A stretch of DNA of 64,000 nt from Prevotella sp. (GTDB lineage: Bacteria; Bacteroidota; Bacteroidia; Bacteroidales; Bacteroidaceae): positions 1 through 64,000 of the forward strand of contig JAFZVV010000009.1 of assembly GCA_017617615.1 (NCBI GenBank), in the 5' to 3' direction. This document shows positions 44,401-53,029 of the stretch, in pieces. The notes under the pieces were generated by a model, which saw only the letters and a program-made list of their open reading frames with translations, did not search any database and was not told the DNA's origin. Position 1 is the first letter of the stretch. Every line of letters begins with the position of its first letter. The position numbers and the translations under genes are program-made.

Positions 44401-45225
44401 TGTTTTCTGCGAGAGGGCGGAGTCCACGGCATCGCAGATGGTTTTCTCCCTGTTGAAGACGGGGATGATGACCGATGCCTCGTATTTGAAATCCTGTTCC
44501 TTGAAGTCGGGTGTAGTATAGTTGTTGGTGTCTACCAACGCCCCTATTTCCTTCAGGTGGTTGGTAGCAGCCTTCTCCATTTCTACCTGCACTTCGCGGT
44601 TGCGCGGGTTCACATAGTCGAACTGTTTCTCCCCGCTTGCCCTAAGGTCGATTTCCTGTTCGGTGTATAGGTATTCGTTCAGGTGCAGGAGCGTGCCTTT
44701 GCGGCTGATGAAGAGGCGCAGGTCGTAGATGCCCGCGAACTGGTATTGTGGCAGTTTCTCCTGTCGCATGTAGTCGTGCAGCAGTGCTGACCGTATGAGC
44801 AATATCGAACCGAAGTCGAAGTCATCGCGGATGCTCCCCTGTTGGTAGTCGATGACAGGATGGCGCATGGTTGTCCCGTTTTCCACAGAGTAGTGGTCGG
44901 CATAGACGAGAGCCGCCCCAGCGTCCTTGGCCACCCTGAGCAGCCGCTCGGCGGCGTACATACCAAGCGTAATGGGCGTATTCTTCGTGAAGAGCATCAC
45001 GAAGTCGGCCTCAGCATGCTGTTCGATGGCAGCAACGGCAACCGACGACTGCAGCCTATCGACGGGCAGCAGGGTGCAGTCGGCAGGACAGTCATTGCCG
45101 TGCTGTCCCTCGCCCACGAGCAGGTAAATATGGTGTATGGTCTTGTCGGCGCGCAGTTGGCTTACTGTCATCTCTGCCACGCGCATGTCGTCGCAAGGCA
45201 GGAAGCAGTCGATTTTTCCTCTCAT
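41443..45225 (-). CDS. Glycosyltransferase - HIT/GalT-like (DUF4922) - SpoIID fusion protein
   Basis: A 1,260-residue protein with no signal peptide. Domains: residues 1-220, a GT-A-like fold without a clear catalytic motif; about 245-480, a family 2 glycosyltransferase ([20 protein letters not shown], acidic motif DSDD at 337-340, [10 protein letters not shown]); about 510-830, a GalT/HIT-type nucleotidyl-transfer fold with CxxC (563-566) and HxHxQ (642-646, DHMHLQ); about 890-1260, a SpoIID/LytB domain with Glu941 in [16 protein letters not shown], and the C-terminal [12 protein letters not shown]. SpoIID members are lytic transglycosylases acting on denuded glycan strands. The ATG at 45225 was chosen because the earlier ATG (45255) overlaps the -7 box TAATTTTG. 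Operon with two AmpG-like genes. Confidence 0.8.
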   Translation of the reverse strand: MRGKIDCFLPCDDMRVAEMTVSQLRADKTIHHIYLLVGEGQHGNDCPADCTLLPVDRLQSSVAVAAIEQHAEADFVMLFTKNTPITLGMYAAERLLRVAKDAGAALVYADHYSVENGTTMRHPVIDYQQGSIRDDFDFGSILLIRSALLHDYMRQEKLPQYQFAGIYDLRLFISRKGTLLHLNEYLYTEQEIDLRASGEKQFDYVNPRNREVQVEMEKAATNHLKEIGALVDTNNYTTPDFKEQDFKYEASVIIPVFNREKTICDAVDSALSQKTSFDYNVIVVDNHSTDRTTQLLRAYDNPRLVHIIPERTDLGIGGCWNTAVVDDRCGRFAVQLDSDDLYSSPQTLQRIVDAFYKQRAAMVVGTYRMCDFDLNTLPPGIIDHREWTEENGCNNALRINGLGAPRAFFTPLLRQILLPNTSYGEDYAMGLAFSRRYRIGRIYDELYLCRRWGGNSDAALSIDRINANNTYKDQLRTLEIAARQRMADGKAQDKEDNSLTRFFNRQLELWPDARQRYRDLNAVETRWLQNDDNTISLMAQWNPARIVSTGAKISRHDIEKRPCFLCAENRPEEQIVKPFDGKLDILVNPFPILNTHFTITARRHQPQQIADYYTEIRKLLETHPEITVFYNGPRCGASAPDHMHLQAGNTGQLPLQTAWPRLCRNLRPLMTIDESNGIYAIDDYPCHALLIRSQDRTSDERLFGKLYRALDSAVKDAERQHGEEPMMNIVSWRTKEEFVTVVFPRRRHRPACYHDKGDSQMLVSPGALDMAGLIITPRREDFERISAENAIDILREVAISDSDMAAVVDMLKGKTDEKRNDKTNTKEPQVAVGIVSGESIRFSLNSPYMAKGESIEGEQVVAFSEGGIAWRGRQYRELSFVPKNAQASFSLHDVTIGVDFHWERKEVQTFRGALRLVVEADKVCAINLLPVEEYLTSVISSEMKATASDELLKAHAVISRSWLLAQMERRNNLKQAGDNFFSFVKKEDEIIKWYDREDHTIFDVCADDHCQRYQGITRAVGKKAAAAVEATRGQVLVYDGDICDARFSKCCGGVTEEFQYCWDNLAKPYLRSVPDRADGGLIDLRVEQNARKWILDSPEAFCNTSDTKVLQQVLNDYDTETSDFYRWKVEISQEELAHLIADKLKTDFGGIRALTVVERGRSGRISKLRIEGTQRSLTIGKELEIRRALSKSHLLSSAFVIDTEGEDGGQPARFVLHGAGWGHGVGLCQIGAAMMGEKGFSYDKILLHYYRGAEIKKLYK

Positions 45226-45252
45226 AAATCCGTGTTGTTGTATTGCAAAGCC

Positions 45253-45260
45253 CAAAATTA
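45253..45260 (-). promoter_or_regulatory. -7 box of the fusion protein/AmpG operon
   Basis: TAATTTTG on the minus strand, about 28 bp before the ATG at 45225. The -33 box is uncertain. Confidence 0.5.
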
Positions 45261-45365
45261 CAACAAAAAAATGAGAAACCGTGAAGAGGTTCCGTTTTTT
45301 ATCGTTTTTTCATGGAAAGAGCTTTCCGTTCATCTGCTGGCGGTATGGAAAACCGTGGCATTATG

Positions 45366-45403
45366 AAAGAAAAAGGTGGCACCGCGTCTTCGCTGTACCA
45401 CCC
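45366..45403 (-). terminator. Terminator of the PepSY-like gene
   Basis: On the minus strand GGTGGTACAGCG (45403-45392) pairs with CGCGGTGCCACC (45387-45376) with two mismatches, followed by TTTTTCTTTC. A second hairpin lies just before it (45408-45425). Confidence 0.75.
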
Positions 45404-45447
45404 AGCCCCTTTTCATGAGAAAGGGACATAGACAAAAACGATATGTT

Positions 45448-45888
45448 TCAATCATCCATCCCGATGAGCATCCCCTGTTTGTTGAACTTCAGGTCAAGGT
45501 CGTTGGAGAGTTCGATATCGTACCCATAGCGTTCCTTGTCGATCTTGACAATCATCTCACCTGGGAAGTTTGCGTTCACATAAGTAGCGATGGCTTCGGG
45601 AACGAGTACGGCGGGCACGGCCTTCATCTTGCAGTCTACCTTTTCCCATTCTCCCTTCTTGTCGAAATCGACTTCGGTGCCGTCTTTCAGTCTCACTTCG
45701 AATTTCTTCTTCAATCCATCGTTGTCTTTCTGTGCGAAGAGAATACCGTTGTCGGGGAAATGTGTCTGCAGAAATTCCTTTGCTGCTGCCGGGAGTTGTT
45801 CTGGAAGAATCATTTTGCCGTCGGCAAAACAGGTTGTCACTGCGATCAAGCTCATCAGAGCTACCATGTAAAATCTGATTGTTTTCAT
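45448..45888 (-). CDS. Secreted PepSY-like domain protein
   Basis: A 146-residue protein with a signal peptide (MKTIRFYMVALMSLIAVTTCFA) and one or two copies of the small PepSY-like fold (PF11396-type), seen as LKKKFEVRLKDGTEVDFDKKGEWEKVD and the later YGYDIELSNDLDLKFNKQGMLIG. Such periplasmic proteins are common in Bacteroidota and have no proven function. The ATG at 45888 starts the signal peptide; a longer frame reaching 45996 would put it behind unlikely sequence. Ends with its own terminator. Confidence 0.78.
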   Translation of the reverse strand: MKTIRFYMVALMSLIAVTTCFADGKMILPEQLPAAAKEFLQTHFPDNGILFAQKDNDGLKKKFEVRLKDGTEVDFDKKGEWEKVDCKMKAVPAVLVPEAIATYVNANFPGEMIVKIDKERYGYDIELSNDLDLKFNKQGMLIGMDD

Positions 45889-46227
45889 TTTCGTATGTAT
45901 TTTTTTGTTATTATTTTTTTGTTGTTTCTCGTTTTTGTCTTTCGACACTGCAAAGATAGCATCTGTTTTCATGCGATTCCAAATTATTTCCTTCATTTCA
46001 TCACCATTACATCAGACCGGGAAATGAATATCAGACAAGCGAGGCAAAAACCTGTCTTTTCTGTCCGAAAACATGTTAAAGACGGACAAGAAACAACAAA
46101 AAAGTGCTAATTTTCAAGTTTTTCAAAAACGAACATCCTTGTGTTTATGAAAAAAGTAGTAATTTAGAAGCCACGATATAATAAAACGAATATTCATGTC
46201 GTATATATAATAAAGGAGAAGAGCATC

Positions 46228-46950
46228 ATGAAAAGAGGAAAGAAGATATGCAAGACCCTCAAGGAGGTGCGCATGCAGGTGGCCAGAGCCAACGACATCG
46301 AATATGCCCCCACGGAGTGCCACCACGAGGGCGACTGCACCGGCACCTGTCCGAAATGCGAGGCCGAGGTGCAGTATCTGGAGCGACAACTGAATCTGCG
46401 ACGCCAGTTGGGCAAGGCCGTTGCCGTGGTAGGCGTGAGCATGGGGCTGGCAGCCATCACGGCGTGCAAAACCCACAAGTCGACCCCTATCGAACTTGCT
46501 GGCGACGTGGAACCCAACCCTCCCATTACCGCAGAGACCGATGGTTATGTGCCCCGTGTGCAGACCGACACCTTTGTCATCGACACGGTGCCCGTTGCCG
46601 AGAAGCCCACTGATGCCATCATTGGCGACAACTCCGAAATCCCCGACACGGTAGACCCACCCACCTACCCCGGTGGCAAAGCAGCCTTGTCGCAGTTCCT
46701 CAACGAAAACATCAAGTATCCCAAAGAGGCAGAAAAGGCGAAGATCGAGGGACGCGTGTTGGTGGGATTCATCGTCGATGTCGACGGTGCCATCTCCGAA
46801 GCCCGTATAGAGCACTCCTCCCATCCACTGCTCGACCGCGAGGCGCTGCGCGTGATTCGTCTGATGCCCGCCTGGAACCCTGCCAAGGAAAAAGCCTCTG
46901 GCAAGCCATTGAAGGTGATGTATCACCTGCCCGTAAACTTCAAACTGTGA
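46228..46950 (+). CDS. TonB C-terminal-like lipoprotein with Cys-rich N-terminus (copy 1)
   Basis: A 240-residue protein with an odd layout. Residues 1-60 hold a conserved-looking block with clustered Cys and His (ICKTLKEVR, ECHHEGDCTGTCPKCEAEV), probably a zinc-binding element. Then comes one hydrophobic segment (about 67-83, AVAVVGVSMGLAAITAC), a spacer with Pro and acidic residues, and a TonB C-terminal domain (about 150-240, YPGGKAALSQFLNENIKYP...GRVLVGFIVDVDGAI). In classical TonB this domain contacts the TonB box of receptors, and the N-terminus anchors to ExbB/D; here the Cys-rich head precedes the membrane segment and points into the cytoplasm. Copies 2 and 3 follow. Confidence 0.75.
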   Translation: MKRGKKICKTLKEVRMQVARANDIEYAPTECHHEGDCTGTCPKCEAEVQYLERQLNLRRQLGKAVAVVGVSMGLAAITACKTHKSTPIELAGDVEPNPPITAETDGYVPRVQTDTFVIDTVPVAEKPTDAIIGDNSEIPDTVDPPTYPGGKAALSQFLNENIKYPKEAEKAKIEGRVLVGFIVDVDGAISEARIEHSSHPLLDREALRVIRLMPAWNPAKEKASGKPLKVMYHLPVNFKL

Positions 46951-46975
46951 TTATCCATTCTTACGTATCAAGCCT

Positions 46976-47458
46976 ATGGACAGCCACGTAGAACAAACAT
47001 GCAAGATTCCGAGAGCCATGCGCCTGCTGTTGGGCATGGTGGGTGTGAGTATGGCATTTCTCTTAACGGCATGTGAAAGCCAGATGATGGATTTGGATGC
47101 CATCCGAGGCACTACAACGGCGGCGAGCCAAACTCCTGTCACCACCAAAATCTTTGATGATTACGAACAGCGTGCCTGTTTCCCAGGCGGGGAACAAGCC
47201 CTTCTGGCGTTTCTGGACAAGAACGTGAGATATCCCAAGGATTATGAAGGCTGTGCCCAAGGCCGGGTAGTTGTGAGTGTCGTTGTAGACATCGACGGCA
47301 GCATCATCGAGCCCAAGGTGGAGAAGAGCGTCTGCAAGGAACTCGATGCCGAGGCACTGCGTGTGGTCGGCCTCATGCCCAAATGGATACCCGCGAAATA
47401 TTATGGGAAAGGCCAAAAAGAAAAGGTCTGCATACCTATTACTTTTAAATTGAGATAA
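46976..47458 (+). CDS. TonB C-terminal-like protein (copy 2, lacking the Cys-rich head)
   Basis: A 160-residue paralogue of the gene before it. It has a short N-terminus with one hydrophobic segment (LLLGMVGVSMAFLLTAC), no Cys/His-rich head, and the TonB C-terminal domain (FPGGEQALLAFLDKNVRYP...GRVVVSVVVDIDGSI). It begins 25 bp after copy 1. The absence of the head suggests a shortened duplicate. Whether it functions as a partial TonB is unknown. Confidence 0.72.
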   Translation: MDSHVEQTCKIPRAMRLLLGMVGVSMAFLLTACESQMMDLDAIRGTTTAASQTPVTTKIFDDYEQRACFPGGEQALLAFLDKNVRYPKDYEGCAQGRVVVSVVVDIDGSIIEPKVEKSVCKELDAEALRVVGLMPKWIPAKYYGKGQKEKVCIPITFKLR

Positions 47459-47479
47459 AAACGCCAAACCCTGCTGTAT

Positions 47480-48136
47480 ATGAAAAGAGGAAAGAAGATA
47501 TGCAAGACCCTCAAGGAAGTGCGCATGCAGGTGGCAAAGGCCAACGACATCGCCTATGCTCCTACCGAGTGCCACCACGAGGGCGACTGCGCCGGCACCT
47601 GTCCGAAATGCGAGGCCGAGGTGAGGTATATCGAGCAGCAGCTACAGTTGCGACGCCAACTGGGCAAGGCAGTTGCGGTAATGGGCGTGAGCATGGGACT
47701 CGCCGCCCTGACATCGTGTGAGAGCCAGTTGGCAGACCTTGACGCGGTCCGCGATGCCACAACGGCAGTGAGCCAACCAGTGGGGAGCAAGGTCCCCAAC
47801 TGGATGGGTGATGTGGTTGAGCATCAGCCCTCTTTTCCAGGTGGTATGCAAGCCCTCCTCAAGTTTTTGAGTGAGAATATCACATATCCCTTACAAGAAG
47901 AAAGCGTTACCGGCAGGGTGGTAGTGAGGTTTGTTGTCGAAACCGACGGCAGCATCACCGAACCCCAAGTGGTAAGGAGCCTTCATCCCCAGCTCGACGC
48001 CGAAGCACTGCGAGTGATAAGCCTCATGCCCAAATGGGAACCTGCCATGCAAGGTGACATGAAAGTCAGGTGCGTATATAACATCCCTATCAAATTCGAG
48101 GTGGAGCAGTCTGCCAAAGACACGATTTCCCAATAG
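47480..48136 (+). CDS. TonB C-terminal-like lipoprotein with Cys-rich N-terminus (copy 3)
   Basis: A 218-residue paralogue. Its first 80 residues are nearly identical to copy 1 (MKRGKKICKTLKEVRMQVA, ECHHEGDCAGTCPKCEAEV), and the segment after (VSMGLAALTSCESQLADLDAV) is closer to copy 2 (CESQMMDLDAI). The TonB domain (FPGGMQALLKFLSENITYP...GRVVVRFVVETDGSI) is again closer to copy 2. It looks like a mosaic, as expected from recombination among tandem copies. It starts 21 bp after copy 2. Confidence 0.75.
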   Translation: MKRGKKICKTLKEVRMQVAKANDIAYAPTECHHEGDCAGTCPKCEAEVRYIEQQLQLRRQLGKAVAVMGVSMGLAALTSCESQLADLDAVRDATTAVSQPVGSKVPNWMGDVVEHQPSFPGGMQALLKFLSENITYPLQEESVTGRVVVRFVVETDGSITEPQVVRSLHPQLDAEALRVISLMPKWEPAMQGDMKVRCVYNIPIKFEVEQSAKDTISQ

Positions 48137-48139
48137 TTT

Positions 48140-48247
48140 TGCTCGCTTAATCGGTCTTTGCCGCTTCGCGGCGAAGGTACTCACGCTCGGGAAAGCAAAA
48201 AAATCTACGTTTTTTTTTGCTTTCCACTCGCTTAATCGTACCTTTGC
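48140..48247 (+). promoter_or_regulatory. Promoter of rlmN, in a repeat element related to the helicase promoter
   Basis: TTTTG (48215-48219), 19 bp, TACCTTTGC (48239-48247) is a full promoter. Upstream lies a GCCGC/GCGGC hairpin with GCGGCGAAGGTA, a GGAAA.CAAAAAAATCTACG stretch and a partial earlier promoter-like copy (TTTTGCTCGCTTAATCGG), in the same order as in the 86-bp repeat at 22275. Confidence 0.8.
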
Positions 48248-48259
48248 AAACGGAAAACA

Positions 48260-49306
48260 ATGGACTGTAAGAAACAGACACTGATGGGCATGACACTCGC
48301 CGAACTGCGGCAGGCTGTCGTGCAGATGGGTATGCCCCCTTTCACAGGGGGGCAGATTGCCAGTTGGCTCTATCAAAAGCCCGTGAACACCATCGGTGAG
48401 ATGACCAACATCTCGAAAGCGAACCGCGAGAAATTGTCGGAGCACTATGACGTTGGACTCCTGTCGCCCACCGACTGTCAGCGGTCGGCAGACGGCACAG
48501 TGAAATACCTGTTCCCCACCAGCAACGGCAAGACGGTGGAGACCGTCTATATCCCCGACGGCGACCGCGCCACGCTCTGCGTCTCATCACAGGTAGGCTG
48601 CAAGATGGGGTGCACGTTCTGTCAGACCGGCCGTCAGGGCTTTGAGGGCAACCTCACCGCCGGCGACATCCTCAACCAGGTGTATGCCCTCCCCGAGCGC
48701 GACACCCTCACCAACATCGTGTTCATGGGACAGGGTGAGCCGCTGGACAACATCGACAACGTGCTCCGCGCCACGGAAATCCTCACCGCACCCTACGGAT
48801 GGGCATGGAGCCCGAAGCGCATCACGGTGAGCAGCGTGGGCGTAAAGAGCAAGTTGCGCCGTTTCCTCGACGAGAGCGACTGTCATCTGGCCATCAGCCT
48901 CCACTCCCCTCTCCATGAGCAGCGTGCGATGCTGATGCCTGCCGAGCGCGCGATGCCCATCGCCGACGTGGTGTCGCTGCTGCGCGAGTACGACTTTACC
49001 CACCAGCGCCGTCTCTCGTTCGAGTATATCGTCTTCGGCGGCTTGAACGACACCATCACCCATGCGAAGGAAATCCTACGGTTGCTCCGCGGCCTGGAAT
49101 GCCGCGTCAACCTCATCCGCTTCCACCAGATTCCCGGCAGCGACCTGCATGGAGCCAGCGAAGAACGCATGGAACAGTTGCGCGACTACCTCACGCAACA
49201 CGGTATTTTTACCACTATCCGTGCCAGCCGTGGCCAGGACATCTTCGCTGCCTGCGGCCTGCTCAGCACGGCAAAAAAGATTGCCGCCGAGCGCGGTCAG
49301 GCCTAA
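48260..49306 (+). CDS. rlmN: 23S rRNA (adenine2503-C2)-methyltransferase
   Basis: RlmN is a radical-SAM enzyme that methylates A2503 of 23S rRNA (and A37 in some tRNAs). The 348-residue protein has the CxxxCxxC cluster (C114, C118, C121 in CKMGCTFC), VFMGQGEPLDN (about 155), VSSVGVKSKLRRFLDES (about 195) and the C-terminal catalytic cysteine in FAACGLLS. The start is 13 bp after the promoter. Normal length. Confidence 0.95.
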   Translation: MDCKKQTLMGMTLAELRQAVVQMGMPPFTGGQIASWLYQKPVNTIGEMTNISKANREKLSEHYDVGLLSPTDCQRSADGTVKYLFPTSNGKTVETVYIPDGDRATLCVSSQVGCKMGCTFCQTGRQGFEGNLTAGDILNQVYALPERDTLTNIVFMGQGEPLDNIDNVLRATEILTAPYGWAWSPKRITVSSVGVKSKLRRFLDESDCHLAISLHSPLHEQRAMLMPAERAMPIADVVSLLREYDFTHQRRLSFEYIVFGGLNDTITHAKEILRLLRGLECRVNLIRFHQIPGSDLHGASEERMEQLRDYLTQHGIFTTIRASRGQDIFAACGLLSTAKKIAAERGQA

Positions 49307-49426
49307 ACCGGCAAAGACAAGGACTTCAGGACCTGAAAGGCCTTCGCATCCAAAACATCTCACGAATATTTATCACGGTATCCCATAGGACATGCCATCA
49401 TTATAAAAACATTCAAAGAAACTGAT

Positions 49427-50494
49427 ATGGAAGAGAATAAAATCCGCATTGCTATCACCCATGGCGACACCAATGGCATCGGCTACGAGACCATTTTCAA
49501 GACCTTCGCCGACCCCGCCATGCTCGAGTTGTGCACGCCCATCATCTACGGCTCGCCGAAGATTGCCGCCTACCACCGCAAGACTTTGGGCATACAAGCC
49601 AACTTCAGTATCATCAGCAAGGCCGATGACGCCCACGCCGACCGGCTCAACATGCTCACCTGTTTCGACGACGAGGTGAAGGTGGAGTTGGGCACACCTA
49701 CGGCCGTCTCATCCATGGCTGCCCGGAAAGCCCTCGTCCGTGCACTCGGTGATGCTGGCGAAGGTCTTGTCGATGCCGTGGTGACATTGCCCATGAGCGA
49801 CATCGCTGCATCCGGTGAAGACAAGGCTGCCGACGAGGCCCAAACAGAGAAAACAAGCACACCGCTGGTCATCCATGTGAACAACGACCTGCGCATCGCC
49901 TCTGCCACCGGCGACATACCCCTTGCCGATGCCCTCCGCCTGCTGACGAAGGAACTCATCGTGGAGAAGGCCACCACCCTCCACGAGACTTTGCGTCGCG
50001 ACTTCCGCCTCTCCAACCCTCGCATCGCCCTGCTGCAGGTCAATCCCCAGCCGGGTACCGAGGAGCAAGAGATCCTCAAGCCCGCCATCGAAGACCTCCA
50101 CGCTGCCAGCGTGGGCGCCTTTGGTCCCTACCCTGCCGACACATTCTTCAGCCAATTCGAGCACATGCAGTTCGATGCCATCCTCACCATGTACCACGAC
50201 CAAGCAATGCCATCCTTCCGCCTGCTGTCGCAAGAGGCCGACGTGACATTTACCGCCGGACTGCCCTTCATCGTCACTTCGCCCGGATTCGGTCCGCAGT
50301 TTGAGGCTGCCGGCAAGGGAACTGCCGACGAGAGCGCCCTCCGCCATGCCCTCTACCTCGCCATCGATGCCGTGCGCCACCGCCGCGACTACGACGCTCC
50401 CCTCGCCAATCCGCTGAAGAAACTCTACCACGAGAAACGCGACGAGAGCGAGAAGGTACGCTTCACCATCCCCAAGAAGCACGAGCAGCATTAA
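49427..50494 (+). CDS. pdxA: 4-hydroxythreonine-4-phosphate dehydrogenase
   Basis: PdxA oxidises 4-hydroxy-L-threonine-4-phosphate in the DXP-dependent pathway to pyridoxal phosphate. The 355-residue protein matches the family: ITHGDTNGIGYETIFKTF (near residue 9), a central LLQVNPQPGTEEQ, and the C-terminal metal and substrate region MYHDQAMPSFRLLSQEADVTFTAGLP...TSPGFG. The usual first motif is GDPAGIGPE; here it reads HGDTNGIGYE, a variant common in Bacteroidota. No other pdx gene is adjacent. Confidence 0.9.
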   Translation: MEENKIRIAITHGDTNGIGYETIFKTFADPAMLELCTPIIYGSPKIAAYHRKTLGIQANFSIISKADDAHADRLNMLTCFDDEVKVELGTPTAVSSMAARKALVRALGDAGEGLVDAVVTLPMSDIAASGEDKAADEAQTEKTSTPLVIHVNNDLRIASATGDIPLADALRLLTKELIVEKATTLHETLRRDFRLSNPRIALLQVNPQPGTEEQEILKPAIEDLHAASVGAFGPYPADTFFSQFEHMQFDAILTMYHDQAMPSFRLLSQEADVTFTAGLPFIVTSPGFGPQFEAAGKGTADESALRHALYLAIDAVRHRRDYDAPLANPLKKLYHEKRDESEKVRFTIPKKHEQH

Positions 50495-50561
50495 GGAAAA
50501 GTTTTCAAAAAAATCTGCCAAAATTGCAGTTTTCAGTAAAAATATGTAATTTTGTCACCCA

Positions 50562-51779
50562 ATGAGAACATACAACCTTCAAGACATCAAGCGCAACTAC
50601 AACATCGTGGGCAACTGCGATGCGCTGAACCGCGCCCTGAACATCGCCCTGCAGGTGGCCGACACCGACCTGTCGGTGCTTATCGAAGGCGAGAGCGGCG
50701 TGGGCAAGGAAATCATACCCCGTCTCATCCACGACCATTCACCCCGCCGTAGACAGAAGTATTTTGCAGTAAACTGCGGGGCCATCCCCGAGGGCACCAT
50801 CGACAGCGAACTCTTCGGCCATGAGCGCGGTGCGTTCACCGATGCCGTGAACGAGAGCAAGGGCTACTTCGGCAGTGCCGACAAGGGCACCATCTTCCTC
50901 GACGAGGTGGGTGAACTGCCCATCGCTACCCAGGCCCGTCTGCTCCGCGTGCTCGAGAGCGGCGAATACATCCGCGTGGGCGGCCAGCAGGTGATGAAGA
51001 CCGACGTGCGCGTGGTGGCTGCTACCAACGTGAACATCCGCAAGGCCATCAGCGAGGGTCGTTTCCGCGAAGACCTCTACTACCGCCTGAATACCATCCC
51101 CATACAAATGCCTCCCCTGCGCGAGCGCGGCAACGACATCCTGCTGCTCTTCCGTCTCTTTGCCATGCAGATAGCCGAGAAATACCACCTGCCCCGCATC
51201 ACCCTCAACGAGGAAGCGCAGCAGCGTATGCTCTCGTATAAATGGCCCGGCAACGTGCGGCAACTGAAGAATATTACCGAACAGATGTCGGTGCTCTGCG
51301 AGAAGCGCGAGATCGACGGCGAGATCATCCGTCACTTCATCCCCGACGACGGCAACACCACACTCCCTGCCACCATTGCCCCTGCCGGTGGCAGCCACAG
51401 TTATGAGAACGAGCGCGAAGCCGTGTTCAAGATGCTCCTCGACCTCGGCAACAACGTGAAGGACCTGCGCCGCGAACTCAATGGCCTGCGCAAACTCATC
51501 GACGACAACAACGCCATTGCCAGTCAGGGACAGACACTGAGTGCCCAATACTCGATGCAACTCGAAAACAACCACCACGAATCGCCCTCCGTGGAAGATG
51601 CCGTGGCCGAGGAAATCTCCGAAGCCGAGCCCGAGAGCCTGAACATGAGGGAAGTGGAGAAGGCCAAGATTCTGAAGGCCCTGGAGCGCAACAACGGCAA
51701 CAGGAAACACGCCGCCCAGGCCCTCGGCATGTCCGACCGCTCACTGTATCGCAAACTCCGACAATATGGAATCACCTAA
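50562..51779 (+). CDS. Sigma-54-dependent transcriptional activator without receiver domain
   Basis: A 405-residue AAA+ activator of sigma-54 RNA polymerase. The AAA+ domain begins at residue 20: Walker A GESGVGKE (43-50), Walker B GTIFLDEVGELP (about 110-121), the sensor segments and the arginine finger FREDLYYRLN. The loop that normally reads GAFTGA is GAFTDA (90-95), a substitution in the sigma-54 contact loop. The C-terminus (NRKHAAQALGMSDRSLYRKLRQYGI) is a Fis-type HTH for DNA binding. No regulatory domain precedes the AAA+ part, so its input may be a partner. Overlaps lptE by 14 bp. Confidence 0.88.
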   Translation: MRTYNLQDIKRNYNIVGNCDALNRALNIALQVADTDLSVLIEGESGVGKEIIPRLIHDHSPRRRQKYFAVNCGAIPEGTIDSELFGHERGAFTDAVNESKGYFGSADKGTIFLDEVGELPIATQARLLRVLESGEYIRVGGQQVMKTDVRVVAATNVNIRKAISEGRFREDLYYRLNTIPIQMPPLRERGNDILLLFRLFAMQIAEKYHLPRITLNEEAQQRMLSYKWPGNVRQLKNITEQMSVLCEKREIDGEIIRHFIPDDGNTTLPATIAPAGGSHSYENEREAVFKMLLDLGNNVKDLRRELNGLRKLIDDNNAIASQGQTLSAQYSMQLENNHHESPSVEDAVAEEISEAEPESLNMREVEKAKILKALERNNGNRKHAAQALGMSDRSLYRKLRQYGIT

Positions 51780-52290
51780 GAAAATGGTTGCCGCTGTCGT
51801 CGTGTCGCTCGCCGTAGCCCTTGTGGTCATGGCGTGCAGCGTCACGTACAAGTTCAACAGTTCGAGCATCGACTACACGAAGACGAAGACCATCACCATC
51901 GCTGAATTCCCCATCCGTTCCAGTTATGTATGGGGACCGATGCAAGGCATCTTCAACAGCCACCTGAAAGAACTCTTTTCCAACCATACCCGTCTGATAC
52001 AGGTGAAGCGAAATGGCGACCTGAAGATAGAAGGCGAGATTACGCAATACAACCAGCGCAACAAGAGCGTTTCGAGCGAGGGCTATTCTGCCCTTACCGA
52101 ACTCTCGATGACCGTTATCGTGCGCTTCACCAACAACGTGAACCACGACGAGGACTTCGAGGAGAGTTTCACCGCCACCGCTTCCTACGACAGCCGCCAG
52201 TCGCTCAATGCCGTCCAAGAGAGTCTGGTGACGGAGATGGTGGAAGACATCACCGAACAGATTTTCAATGCCACCGTGGCCAACTGGTAA
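51766..52290 (+). CDS. lptE: LptE-like outer-membrane lipoprotein
   Basis: A 174-residue lipoprotein, Cys24 in the lipobox VVMACS, with the LptE fold layout of Bacteroidota (YKFNSSSIDYTKTKTITIAEF and then repeated ITQYNQRN, VIVRFTNN strands). LptE plugs the LptD barrel that inserts lipopolysaccharide in the outer membrane. It overlaps the sigma-54 activator gene by 14 bp and is followed 4 bp later by a TPR-like gene. The identity rests on order and pattern, because sequence conservation in this family is low. Confidence 0.75.
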   Translation: MESPKKMVAAVVVSLAVALVVMACSVTYKFNSSSIDYTKTKTITIAEFPIRSSYVWGPMQGIFNSHLKELFSNHTRLIQVKRNGDLKIEGEITQYNQRNKSVSSEGYSALTELSMTVIVRFTNNVNHDEDFEESFTATASYDSRQSLNAVQESLVTEMVEDITEQIFNATVANW

Positions 52291-52294
52291 CCCT

Positions 52295-53020
52295 ATGGAC
52301 CTGAGACAACTCATCGAGCATCCCGAACTGATGAACAAGGAGACCCTCTATGACCTCCGCTCGCTCATCGCGCTGCATCCCTACTACCAGACAGCACGTC
52401 TGCTGATGCTCAAGAACCTCTATCTGCTGCACGACTCCTCTTTCGACGATGAGTTGCGCCGAGCCGCCATCTACATCACCGACCGCACCAAACTCTTCGA
52501 CCTGGTGGAGGCCGGGCACTACCAACTCAAGCCCCGTCGCCACCACCGTCAGCAAGCCCCTGCCAGTCCGTCGGACCGTACCCTCACCCTCATCGACAAT
52601 TTCCTCAATACGGTGCCCGACGACAACACGCCCTCCACGAGGAAACGCAAACCCACCGCCGCCGATGCCACCGTCGACTACGTGGCATATCTTTTGCGTG
52701 AAGAGGGCGACCACCAGCAGGAAGAACATCCCGAGATGCGTGGCCAAGGACTTATCGACAAGTTCATCAACGACGAGGGCGGCAAGATTACGCTGAAGGA
52801 AGAGCCCGAATACGTGCCACAAGCAGAAGAAACGGAAAAAAATGCCGAAGAGGGCTATTTTACCGAGACTTTAGCCCGAATTTACGTCAAACAAGGCAGA
52901 TATTCGAAGGCTTTGGAAATTATTAAGCGTTTAAATTTGAATTATCCAAAAAAAAGTGCTTACTTTGCAGACCAAATTCGATTTTTGGAAAAATTGATTA
53001 CAAACAACAATAAAAAATAA
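52295..53020 (+). CDS. Conserved protein with C-terminal TPR-like repeat
   Basis: A 241-residue protein with no signal peptide. The N-terminal 80 residues are helical (HPELMNKETLYDLRSLI, HPYYQTARLLMLKNLYLLHD), a linker of low complexity follows (about 85-170), and the last 45 residues resemble a TPR (LARIYVKQGRYSKALEIIKR). The role is unknown, but the same order activator-lptE-this gene-secG is familiar in Bacteroidota, so it may take part in envelope biogenesis. The ATG at 52295 was chosen because the previous gene ends at 52290. Confidence 0.65.
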   Translation: MDLRQLIEHPELMNKETLYDLRSLIALHPYYQTARLLMLKNLYLLHDSSFDDELRRAAIYITDRTKLFDLVEAGHYQLKPRRHHRQQAPASPSDRTLTLIDNFLNTVPDDNTPSTRKRKPTAADATVDYVAYLLREEGDHQQEEHPEMRGQGLIDKFINDEGGKITLKEEPEYVPQAEETEKNAEEGYFTETLARIYVKQGRYSKALEIIKRLNLNYPKKSAYFADQIRFLEKLITNNNKK

Positions 53021-53029
53021 AGGAAAAAG

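Noticed and set aside
45371..45425. T-box-like sequence AGGTGGCACCGCG on the plus strand
   Set aside because: It resembles the conserved T-box of aminoacyl-tRNA leaders, but no suitable gene follows on the plus strand, no specifier stem is seen, and the same bases form the minus-strand terminator hairpin (GGTGG...CCACC plus T-run) of the PepSY-like gene.
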